A DNA stretch of 21,611 nucleotides from Actinomycetota bacterium (lineage in GTDB: Bacteria > Actinomycetota > Acidimicrobiia > Acidimicrobiales > Ilumatobacteraceae). Positions 15,999-21,611 of the stretch are shown here, in pieces. Made by a program: the position numbers and the translations under genes. The notes under the pieces are model-generated. The model made no database searches. It saw nothing but the letters and a program-made list of their open reading frames with translations, and was not told where the DNA came from. Location: contig SYNW01000055.1 of the NCBI GenBank assembly GCA_005805045.1, positions 1-21,611 of the forward strand. Reading direction: 5' to 3'. Positions within the stretch are counted from its first letter, which is position 1; the number at the start of each line of letters is the position of its first letter.

Positions 15999-16511
15999 GT
16001 GACCATTCACGAGAGACCGTTTGGCAGATACCTCGAAGACTTCGTAGTTGGCGATGTTTATCGCCATTGGCCCGGCAAGACGATTACCGAGGCTGACGAT
16101 CATTTATTTTGCATGATCACGATGAATCATCATCCGCTGCATACGAATGACTGGTTCGCCCAGCAAAGTGTGCAGGGTCGCAATGTTGTTGTTGGCAATT
16201 TGGTTTATTCGCTGGTGCTTGGCATGAGCGTGCCCGATGTAAGCGGCTCGGCGATTGCGAATCTCGAGATTGAAACGCTGCAACATAAGCACCCGACGTT
16301 TCACGGCGACACGATTCACGCTGAAACTCGTGTGCTCGAAGTAAAACCTTCCTCTTCAAAGCCTGATCGTGGTGTCGTGACTGTCGAGACGAAAGGTTTC
16401 AACCAGGCGGGCGACGAAGTTTGTTATTTCAGACGAAGAGTTTTGGTTTGGAAGCGCGACAGCGCACCAAAACGTGCGCGACCGTACAACCCAGACGAAG
16501 CCTGGGATTAA
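15999..16511 (+). CDS. MaoC-family hydratase, mesaconyl-CoA type
   Basis: A 170-residue single hot-dog-fold enoyl-CoA hydratase. The family helix reads KTITEADDHLFCMITMNHHP, followed by LHTND, with His48 as the catalytic His of the N-P-[IL]-H block. The position usually holding the catalytic Asp appears to be Asn43. The string MNxHPLH is, as I recall, typical of the actinobacterial MaoC proteins encoded beside mcd- and mcl-type genes. FHGDTIHAETRVLEVKPS near 104-121 is the second conserved block. The probable reaction is mesaconyl-CoA plus water to beta-methylmalyl-CoA, linking Mcd to Mcl. GTG 15999 is the only sensible start. Confidence 0.72.
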   Translation: MTIHERPFGRYLEDFVVGDVYRHWPGKTITEADDHLFCMITMNHHPLHTNDWFAQQSVQGRNVVVGNLVYSLVLGMSVPDVSGSAIANLEIETLQHKHPTFHGDTIHAETRVLEVKPSSSKPDRGVVTVETKGFNQAGDEVCYFRRRVLVWKRDSAPKRARPYNPDEAWD

Positions 16512-16524
16512 GGGGTTTTTCGGC

Positions 16525-16530
16525 TAGATT
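16525..16530 (+). promoter_or_regulatory. -10 element for small membrane protein, leaderless
   Basis: TAGATT ends 7 nt before ATG 16538. It decides against the longer in-frame start at 16421, which would overlap the MaoC gene by about 90 bases. Confidence 0.5.
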
Positions 16531-16537
16531 CGCCGAT

Positions 16538-16951
16538 ATGAAAAATAGAGTTGACACGAGAAATTTATTGTCCTTGCTATGGATTGTTGTATTGCTAAAT
16601 ATGTTGACAGCAGATATTCTCACTTTGTTTATTCCTGGAGCACTAGATGAGGTCGTGGAGATTGCAGCCGAGACCGAGGTCCCGGTCAGTCGCTTGATGC
16701 TTTTTGGGGCAATCATGATTGAAATCCCGATTCTGATGATTATTTTTTCGCGAATCTTTCGGTATTTGATCAATCGTTGGTTAAACATTGTCGCAAGCAC
16801 AATTACGATTTTGTTTGTCGTCGGACCAGAAATTGGCAATGATTCCGTAAAACCTCATTACGTGTTTGTGGCATTTGTCGAAGTTGCCTGTTTAATCGCA
16901 ATTTGGGTGATTGCTTGGAAGTGGCATGACCATGGAGATCAGCCCACCTAA
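16538..16951 (+). CDS. Four-TM small membrane protein, DUF6326-like
   Basis: A 137-residue hydrophobic protein with about four membrane segments: LLSLLWIVVLLNMLTADIL near 10-28, LMLFGAIMIEIPILMIIF near 51-68, an LNIVASTITILFVVG segment near 79-93, and VFVAFVEVACLIAIWVIAW near 108-126. A short extracytoplasmic loop IPGALDEVVEIAAETE follows the first. The pattern resembles the DUF6326 family of small membrane proteins of unknown function; this name is from memory. ATG 16538 is chosen on its leaderless -10 and because it avoids overlap with MaoC. The gene converges on the selenoprotein gene, with 7 bases between stops. Confidence 0.7.
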   Translation: MKNRVDTRNLLSLLWIVVLLNMLTADILTLFIPGALDEVVEIAAETEVPVSRLMLFGAIMIEIPILMIIFSRIFRYLINRWLNIVASTITILFVVGPEIGNDSVKPHYVFVAFVEVACLIAIWVIAWKWHDHGDQPT

Positions 16952-16958
16952 TGAGTAG

Positions 16959-17486
16959 CTAGCTTCTCGTTGTAATCGCTGCAACAATCGCGTCGTAAGC
17001 CAAGTCGGCTAGCGCGCGCATTTCGTCGTTAGTGCGATCTTGAATTGGGTGCGGTACGAACACTCGTTGCACTGTCGGAAAGCCGAGCGCGGTGGCTTGC
17101 GCTTCGGCGGCCTGCACAAAAACATCTGAGGCGATAAATATCGCCGGCACACCGCGAGTTTCAAGATCGACGATGTCGTGCACACTGCACGACGTGCAAC
17201 TGCCTCAATCGGCGAGGGCTTCGATAACCAACGTGCACTTTGTTGCGATCTCGTGGCGCAAATCAACCGGCGCCGGCTTGGTAAATGTCGGCTTGCGAAA
17301 GCGCAACACCTTTGCCCCAGCTGTTGTCAGTCGCGATTCGAGTTGATTCAAAAACATATCGCCCCGTGCTTTTGAAATGTCGAGCAACCCAATTGTCTGG
17401 CCTGAAATGGTCGCCGGTCTTGCGAGCAATTCGCGCGAGACGAGTTTCTTTTCGCTTGTTGGGTCAAGAACCACTTGATTCGTCAT
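16959..17486 (-). CDS. UGSC-family selenoprotein (UGA read as Sec)
   Basis: Two open stretches in the same frame, 17486-17208 and 17204-16959, are separated only by TGA at 17205-17207. Reading TGA as selenocysteine gives 175 residues with Sec94-Gly-Ser-Cys97-Thr-Ser-Cys100, the defining motif of the UGSC (seleno)protein family. Sequence similarity to a Rossmann-like fold continues on both sides: TISGQTIGLLDISKARG and CTLVIEALAD before, VHDIVDLETRGVPAIFIASD and FVPHPIQDRT after. This continuity argues against a nonsense mutation. A SECIS-like hairpin follows the UGA. The selenol next to two cysteines suggests thiol/selenol redox or reductive chemistry. The function is unknown, and a likeness to glycine-reductase B-type subunits is only a guess. 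The start ATG overlaps the upstream stop (ATGA). Confidence 0.85.
17175..17193 (-). promoter_or_regulatory. Bacterial SECIS-like hairpin
   Basis: On the minus strand GTCGTGCA, loop GTG, TGCACGAC form a perfect 8-bp stem with a 3-nt loop. It begins 11 nt after the UGA and its loop lies at nt 20-22. The loop starts with G. This placement agrees with the E. coli fdhF element, whose SelB-binding helix is spaced 11 nt from its UGA, and with the general bacterial rule of 16-37 nt to the loop. It lies inside the coding sequence over codons for T-S-C-S-V-H-D. A competing smaller hairpin (TGCAC-GTC-GTGCA) is also possible. Confidence 0.7.
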
Positions 17487-18928
17487 GCGCTCACCAACTT
17501 AGTCACTGGGTCGCTGCCGAGGGTACCGTTGGCCCAGCCGCCGACGATGGCACTGAACAGGCCAGCGTTACCACCTGCATGAACGAGCAGTAATCCATCT
17601 GGTCGAAACTTTGGCAAGGTTGCATCTTTGAACGCCTCTTGCACGCCTTCAGCCATGCCACCTGCGCCGCGCATGATCTCGGCGCCGGGCAACTGCAAAC
17701 GATCGTTGACTTCTTGCAACACGCGCTCGCGGCTCCATTGAGTTTGCGCGAATACACGAGCGTGTTCGGGGCCAAGAATCAACATCGCATCAAACGCAAA
17801 CGGCAATTTTGGATGATGCACCGTGCGCAAACACGAAGCCAAACTTTGCGCGAGTTGTTGTGGCTCGCGCGCAAGTTGATCGACGACACATCTTGGGCCC
17901 TCACCAGCGAAAACTGTCACGGTGTTTTGCGAAGCGTCGAAGCCACGCGAAACTGCGAGCGAAGTAAACGGCGAACCAAGTTCGTCTTCGGCAAAGCAGA
18001 AACTCAATTTGCCGGGGTTGCCGTGTGCTGCGCGGTCGATTTCGCCTGGGCGCCCGCCGCCGACATTGCGAATCGTCAGTTGCACTGCACGGCCGATCGT
18101 CAGATTCGCACGATTGCCTTGACCGAGAACATTCACTCCCGAGTTCATGCCGATTGAGCGGGTGCCCGGGCCGTTACAAACGATCACCGGGCCAACCGGC
18201 ATTGTGGTTGCAAGCACGCCGTGCATGTTGAACTCGTCAGTGCAGACTGCTTCAATCGCTGCAATAACCCAAGGCAAGTATTCGGGCAGGCAACCCGCCA
18301 TTACCGCATTGATCGCGATTTTTTCAACAGTGAGTTCAACCAAATCTGGAGGAGCAATCGCGACGACATCTTGCGGCGCTCGCGATGTGCCAGACAACAT
18401 GCGCATCACACGCTCGGGAGTTGGGGGTACGACAGGCAAGCCATCAGTGAAACCGCGAGCGAAGAGTGCTTCGACTTCGTCTTCTGCGGCGGCGATGTCA
18501 ATTCGTCTGGCGTGAAGAATTTCGCCACCGTAGCGCACGCGAAGTTTGTCGATGATGTCGGGGTCAACGCTCATTGAGCCGCAGCCTGGTCGAAACTCCG
18601 GCAACTCTGCCCCCAGGTCTTTGATGCCGGTGATTTTGCGCCACTCGTTACGTTGCCAACCTGCAGTGCGCATCGTCTCAACACCGTTTTCGCGAAAAAT
18701 CAGTGTCGGCACGGTGTCGATATCGGCATGCCAACTGGCAGCAAGATCAAGATCGTTGACAGAAGCGACGCCTTCGGGAAATGTCAGATCATCTTGTGTA
18801 TAGACAGTCAGCGACGGCAGTTCGCGCGCGAGCCGTGCGATGACGGGCACGACCATCACGCATGTGGCGCATTCACGCTTGACAATTAAAGTCCATCCGT
18901 CGCGAAGCGGATTTTGCGAGGCGGTCAC
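17483..18928 (-). CDS. Thioredoxin domain fused to unknown UGSC-linked domain
   Basis: A 481-residue protein. Residues about 10-103 form a thioredoxin fold with the redox pair Cys20-Ala-Thr-Cys23 (VKRECATCV) and the cis-Pro74 loop DTVPTLIF. Residues about 115-481 form a large domain I cannot name. It opens with a CGSMSVDPDII stretch, then FTDGLPVVPPTPERV near 155, NMHGVLATTMPVGPVIVCNG, GMNSGVNVLGQGNRAN, FAEDE, and LGPEHARVFAQTQWS. Several cysteines are scattered through it. The stop overlaps the selenoprotein start as ATGA, so the two are co-translated and probably work together, with the thioredoxin part perhaps recycling the selenenyl-sulfide. The start is GTG, 2 nt after the hydrolase stop. 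There is no signal peptide or membrane segment. Confidence 0.8.
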   Translation of the reverse strand: MTASQNPLRDGWTLIVKRECATCVMVVPVIARLARELPSLTVYTQDDLTFPEGVASVNDLDLAASWHADIDTVPTLIFRENGVETMRTAGWQRNEWRKITGIKDLGAELPEFRPGCGSMSVDPDIIDKLRVRYGGEILHARRIDIAAAEDEVEALFARGFTDGLPVVPPTPERVMRMLSGTSRAPQDVVAIAPPDLVELTVEKIAINAVMAGCLPEYLPWVIAAIEAVCTDEFNMHGVLATTMPVGPVIVCNGPGTRSIGMNSGVNVLGQGNRANLTIGRAVQLTIRNVGGGRPGEIDRAAHGNPGKLSFCFAEDELGSPFTSLAVSRGFDASQNTVTVFAGEGPRCVVDQLAREPQQLAQSLASCLRTVHHPKLPFAFDAMLILGPEHARVFAQTQWSRERVLQEVNDRLQLPGAEIMRGAGGMAEGVQEAFKDATLPKFRPDGLLLVHAGGNAGLFSAIVGGWANGTLGSDPVTKLVSA

Positions 18929-18930
18929 TG

Positions 18931-19815
18931 CTAATTTGCCAAGAAATTGCAGATCAGTTTGTTAACGACTTTGGGTTGTTCGAGTTGCAAAAAGTGCCCA
19001 GCCGCTTTGACCAGTTCAAAATGCACGTTTGCAGGTGCAATTTTTTTCGCTGACTCAACAACGTCGACGCCGATGCAACCATCGTTTGCGCCGTGAAGAT
19101 ATAGCAGTGGCTGAGTTGGCACGCCAGCGCCCATTTGATCTTGCAAGGCTTTAAGCGAAGGATCGCGATAACCGTCGCCGAGCGTCGCACGATAATAGCC
19201 AAGTGCTGCCTGCAAGTTTTTTGGATCAGCAAGCGACTTTTTTATTGCATCAAGATCAAAACTGGCGTCGTAGCCGGGCGACCAGTCGCGCCACAACATC
19301 TCGATGTATGCGTGATTGTTTGCACCGACCACTAGATCAGCCAGTCCATGCTGAAAGAAAAACATGTACCAGCTTTTTTTGATTTGTTCAAGATTCTGGA
19401 CAAACGCCATACCGAGCGCGGCAGTTGGTGGCACAGCCATGCCGACCACTTTTTTCCAACGCAAAGGTGCGTCGATAGCAGCACCATAAACAGTTGGCGC
19501 ACCCCAGTCATGGCCGATGATTACTGCTTCGTTATCGCCACCAAGTTTTTCGTGCAATCCATTAGCGTCACGGGCCAGCATCGCAGTTTGATAACAGCCA
19601 TCCGACGGCACCGCGCTCGGGGCGTAGCCACGCATGAAAGGTGCGACGGCGCGATATCCCGCGGCGGCGAGTTGCGGCATCAGGTGTCGCCAGGTATTCG
19701 CTGTGTCAGGGAAGCCGTGTAGCAACAGCACCAATTTGCCAGTGCCACACTCGAGATACGAGAAGTCGGTGCCGTTGGCCGACACGCAGTCAATCTTGAT
19801 TTTCGGTTCGGGCAT
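18931..19815 (-). CDS. Alpha/beta hydrolase, epoxide hydrolase-like
   Basis: A 294-residue alpha/beta-hydrolase. LLLHGFPDTANTWRHL at 31-46 carries the oxyanion HGFP motif, and MRGYAPS at 61-67 matches the RGYxxS block of epoxide hydrolases and dehalogenases. The nucleophile elbow is GHDWGAP with Asp103, not Ser. An Asp nucleophile points to epoxide hydrolase or haloalkane dehalogenase chemistry instead of an esterase. The acid is probably the Asp in HGANDGC and the base His lies in AAGHFLQLEQP. A cap domain with YMFFFQHG lies between. It starts at ATG 19815 with TAACTT 7 nt upstream and leads the three-gene unit ending in the selenoprotein, so its product may be the module's substrate. Confidence 0.83.
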   Translation of the reverse strand: MPEPKIKIDCVSANGTDFSYLECGTGKLVLLLHGFPDTANTWRHLMPQLAAAGYRAVAPFMRGYAPSAVPSDGCYQTAMLARDANGLHEKLGGDNEAVIIGHDWGAPTVYGAAIDAPLRWKKVVGMAVPPTAALGMAFVQNLEQIKKSWYMFFFQHGLADLVVGANNHAYIEMLWRDWSPGYDASFDLDAIKKSLADPKNLQAALGYYRATLGDGYRDPSLKALQDQMGAGVPTQPLLYLHGANDGCIGVDVVESAKKIAPANVHFELVKAAGHFLQLEQPKVVNKLICNFLAN

Positions 19816-19822
19816 GAATTCA

Positions 19823-19849
19823 AAGTTAGTTGCCTGCGACGAAGGTCAC
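19823..19849 (-). promoter_or_regulatory. Promoter of the selenoprotein operon, leaderless
   Basis: On the minus strand TAACTT (19823-19828) ends 7 nt before ATG 19815, with GTGACC (19844-19849) 15 bases further up as a possible -35. No Shine-Dalgarno is seen. The 82-base gap to the divergent MBL-fold gene also holds that gene's -10. Confidence 0.45.
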
Positions 19850-19884
19850 CCCATTGGGTCTTTACATCTGAATTGCGATACCAA

Positions 19885-19890
19885 TACCGT
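19885..19890 (+). promoter_or_regulatory. -10 element for MBL-fold gene, leaderless
   Basis: TACCGT ends 7 nt before GTG 19898. It favours that start over ATG 19814, which shares the CATG palindrome with the divergent hydrolase start. Confidence 0.4.
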
Positions 19891-19897
19891 TTCACCT

Positions 19898-20773
19898 GTG
19901 GGGGAATTTGGTTTAACGGTGTCGTTTCATGGCGTGCGTGGTTCAACTGCATGTCATGACCCGCAGACGCATCGGTACGGCGGAAACACTTCTTGTGTTT
20001 CGATCAAGCCAGCAAGCGACACTCCGATAATTTTTGATCTTGGCACGGGCTTGCGCTACATCAACTCTTCGCAATCTGAGACTGAGACCGAGTTGCGGCC
20101 AGAGCCATTTGTCGGCACATGTCTGTTGACTCACTTGCATTGGGATCACATCCAAGGTTTGCCATTTTTTAGATCATTGCTGTGTGACGAGACTGTGCTG
20201 GACATTTATGCGCCGAGACAAGACGAGGGCAGAAGTTTGCGTGAAATTTTCTTGAAAAAGATTTGCCCGCCAATTTTTCCGATCAGTTTGAATGAATTTA
20301 AAGCCACTATCAATTTTCACGAAATTGGTGACGATGATTTCGTGATCGGAAACACCAAAGTGATGAGTCGCTTTGTGCCCCATACGGGGCCGACACTCGG
20401 TTTTCGCATAACTGCCAGCAATTCAACCGTGACTTATCTTCCCGATCACCAGCAACCAGTCACGGGTTTCGCGCTCACAACTGGTGCTCGTCAAATTTGT
20501 CAGGGCACTGATTTGCTGATTCATGATTCGCAATACACCCCAGCAGAATTCGAACACAAGTCAGATTGGGGCCACTCAACTCTTGAATTTGCGATGTGGG
20601 TTGCCGAGACGACATCAGCCAAACGACTGGCTCTGTTTCATCACGACCCGTCGCGTACCGACGACGCGCTTGATGTGATTGCGCAACGGCTTGCCGGAGT
20701 GGCCAAGAATCGCGGATTCGAAGTTTTCGCCGCCGCAGAAGGAATGGCCGTCGAGGTTTGTGGCGTAGTCTGA
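19898..20773 (+). CDS. MBL-fold metallo-hydrolase
   Basis: A 291-residue metallo-beta-lactamase-fold hydrolase with GTG 19898 as start. The N-terminal block VSFHGVRGSTACHDPQTHRY then GGNTSCVSI is the signature of the RNase Z/cyclic-nucleotide phosphodiesterase-like branch. The zinc site is LTHLHWDHIQG (HxHxDH), with RFVPHTGPTLGFRI, DLLIHDSQY, WGHSTLEFA and LFHHDPSRTDD supplying the further ligands His, Asp and His. The substrate is likely a phosphodiester or small ester and cannot be fixed from sequence. An in-frame ATG at 19814 would add 28 residues that match no family pattern. Flavin reductase follows 5 bases after the stop. Confidence 0.82.
   Translation: MGEFGLTVSFHGVRGSTACHDPQTHRYGGNTSCVSIKPASDTPIIFDLGTGLRYINSSQSETETELRPEPFVGTCLLTHLHWDHIQGLPFFRSLLCDETVLDIYAPRQDEGRSLREIFLKKICPPIFPISLNEFKATINFHEIGDDDFVIGNTKVMSRFVPHTGPTLGFRITASNSTVTYLPDHQQPVTGFALTTGARQICQGTDLLIHDSQYTPAEFEHKSDWGHSTLEFAMWVAETTSAKRLALFHHDPSRTDDALDVIAQRLAGVAKNRGFEVFAAAEGMAVEVCGVV
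20766..20771 (+). promoter_or_regulatory. Possible -10 for flavin reductase gene
   Basis: TAGTCT, crossing the upstream stop region, ends 7 nt before ATG 20779. Translation by read-through from the MBL gene is the alternative. Confidence 0.35.
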
Positions 20774-20778
20774 AAGCA

Positions 20779-21273
20779 ATGAATTCGCAATTTGATAGCA
20801 AAGAGTTTCGAACAGTTCTTGGACACTTTCCGACCGGAGTCGTGATCATTTCGGGTCTGGACAAAGCAGGCAAGCCCCAAGGCTTGACGATCGGATCATT
20901 TAGTTCGATCTCGCTTGATCCGCCACTTGTTGGGTTTTTCCCGGGCGGCAATTCGAAATCTTGGCCCGCTATCGCTGAGTCTGGAGTGTTCTGTGTGAAC
21001 GTGTTGGCAGCAACCCAGGGTGAGTTGTGTTGGCGATTCGCCAAAGAGAGCGAAGATCGATACGAAGGCGTGAAGTGGTCGCCTTCGCCGCTTAAGTCGC
21101 CGATGATCGATGGCTGTGTGGCATTCATCGATTGCAAAATCGAGTCAAGTTCACAAATTGGCGATCATTTGTTTGTCGTGGGTCTTGTGCAAAGTCTTAT
21201 GGCTGCCACAGGGGCGGGAAACCCGATGGTGTTTTCAAAGGGAGCCGTTGTCACGACATCACCATTGTCGTGA
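20779..21273 (+). CDS. Flavin reductase-like (HpaC-type) FMN-binding protein
   Basis: A 164-residue protein of the flavin-reductase-like, split-barrel FMN family. FRTVLGHFPTGVVIISG at 10-26 and GLTIGSFSSISLDPPLVGF at about 35-53 bind the flavin in this family. AIAESGVFCVNVLA and the C-terminal GDHLFVVGLVQSL complete the fold. Such proteins supply reduced FMN or FAD to two-component monooxygenases. No monooxygenase is adjacent, though the F420-type luciferase-like enzyme lies about 13 kb upstream. The last residues VVTTSPLS replace the family's usual C-terminal Tyr/Leu segment. ATG 20779 is chosen over the in-frame TTG 20758, which overlaps the MBL gene. Its stop overlaps the next start as GTGA. 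Confidence 0.87.
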   Translation: MNSQFDSKEFRTVLGHFPTGVVIISGLDKAGKPQGLTIGSFSSISLDPPLVGFFPGGNSKSWPAIAESGVFCVNVLAATQGELCWRFAKESEDRYEGVKWSPSPLKSPMIDGCVAFIDCKIESSSQIGDHLFVVGLVQSLMAATGAGNPMVFSKGAVVTTSPLS

Positions 21274-21611
21274 GTTTTGTTCTTGCGCTAGTTGTTGCAG
21301 CGGTATTTGTTTATGCGGGTGTCGCCAAATTCGCGACTTTTAACAATTGGACGACTCAGGCTCAAGCCTTGGGGGCACCCAACCCTTTTGTCGTGCTCGT
21401 GCCGTTGGCTGAGATTGCTTTGGCGGTGCTACTCGTCGGCGGTTGGTGGTTTGACCAGGCACTCGCCGCAAGTCTGATTTTGCTGGTTGCGTTCACGATT
21501 TTGTTGCTCGTGCGTTTGCGCGACCCCGAAAGGTTGCCCTGCTCGTGTTTCGGTGCCACTTCGCAGCGACCGATGAGTTGGCTGGATGTCGCACGCAATG
21601 TGATTTTGATC
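21270..21611 (+). CDS. MauE/DoxX-like membrane protein, N-terminal part
   Basis: From GTG 21270, overlapping the flavin reductase stop as GTGA, the frame stays open for 114 codons to the window end. The product begins with a membrane segment SFVLALVVAAVFVYAGVAKF, typical of the MauE/DoxX families, in which the G-x-x-K-F after the first helix is conserved. Two further hydrophobic segments follow (VVLVPLAEIALAVLLVGG and ALAASLILLVAFTILLLVRL). Then comes LPCSCFGA, the MauE C-x-C-F-G signature, which is linked to disulfide handling in the periplasm. It is 3'-truncated by the window and not pseudogenised. In MauE-type settings a thioredoxin-like partner often lies downstream. Confidence 0.78.
   Translation, partial: MSFVLALVVAAVFVYAGVAKFATFNNWTTQAQALGAPNPFVVLVPLAEIALAVLLVGGWWFDQALAASLILLVAFTILLLVRLRDPERLPCSCFGATSQRPMSWLDVARNVILI

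Noticed and set aside
16421..16537. Upstream extension of the small membrane protein
   Set aside because: It overlaps the MaoC coding region, lacks membrane or family features, and the -10 at 16525 favours ATG 16538.
17205..17207. TGA read as a nonsense mutation creating a pseudogene
   Set aside because: The frame and protein pattern continue unbroken after it, the UGSC motif is exact, a SECIS-like hairpin follows, and the upstream gene is intact and coupled.
1..21611. CRISPR arrays, tRNA or rRNA genes, IS elements, riboswitches
   Set aside because: Reading both strands showed no spaced repeats, no tRNA-like cloverleaf ends and no transposase, and there is almost no non-coding room for them.

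Overview
The window looks like a chromosomal segment of an actinobacterium with roughly balanced base composition (GC not counted). Acidimicrobiia-like is my best guess, an inference. The support is: an F420-type luciferase-like oxidoreductase, an actinobacterial-style set of ethylmalonyl-CoA pathway genes, many GTG/TTG starts, and above all the start architecture. Most transcription-unit starts carry a TANNNT -10 hexamer only 6-9 nt before the start codon and no Shine-Dalgarno, which is the mark of leaderless mRNAs. No phage, IS, CRISPR, tRNA or rRNA was seen. Genes are packed tightly and no gene-free stretch exceeds about 100 bases.

Layout. 1-1198: 3' end of a DUF2779-like nuclease gene converging on a YqaJ-type nuclease. 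1268-2716: amidase (-). 2775-6931 (+): MFS exporter, orphan molybdopterin oxidoreductase, SGNH lipoprotein. 7007-7912 (+): F420-type oxidoreductase. 7904-10526 (-): thioredoxin-fold protein, class I fumarase, HNH protein. 10566-13072 (+): IF-2B-like protein, malyl-CoA-lyase-type CoA ester lyase, HAD protein. 13086-14690 (-): methylsuccinyl-CoA dehydrogenase. 14750-16951 (+): LPG-synthase-type flippase, MaoC dehydratase, small membrane protein. 16959-19815 (-): alpha/beta hydrolase, thioredoxin fusion, selenoprotein. 19898-21611 (+): MBL-fold hydrolase, flavin reductase, MauE-like protein (cut by the window end).

The standout is the minus-strand gene at 16959-17486. A plain translation breaks it at an in-frame TGA (17205-17207) into two fragments of 93 and about 74 residues. 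Read through as selenocysteine it gives one 175-residue protein with the motif U-G-S-C-T-S-C, matching the UGSC (seleno)protein family. Eleven nt after the UGA there is a perfect 8-bp hairpin with a GUG loop, placed as a bacterial SECIS should be. The gene overlaps by ATGA with a 481-residue protein made of a CATC thioredoxin domain plus a large uncharacterised domain, and an alpha/beta hydrolase lies 2 nt upstream of that. This looks like a three-gene selenium/thiol redox module of unknown substrate.

Metabolically, the CoA ester lyase, the methylsuccinyl-CoA dehydrogenase and the MaoC dehydratase are three consecutive-step enzymes of the ethylmalonyl-CoA pathway for C2 assimilation, here scattered over both strands instead of in one operon. 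Fumarase nearby fits the same central-carbon theme. The ccr, ethylmalonyl-CoA mutase and epimerase genes are not in the window.
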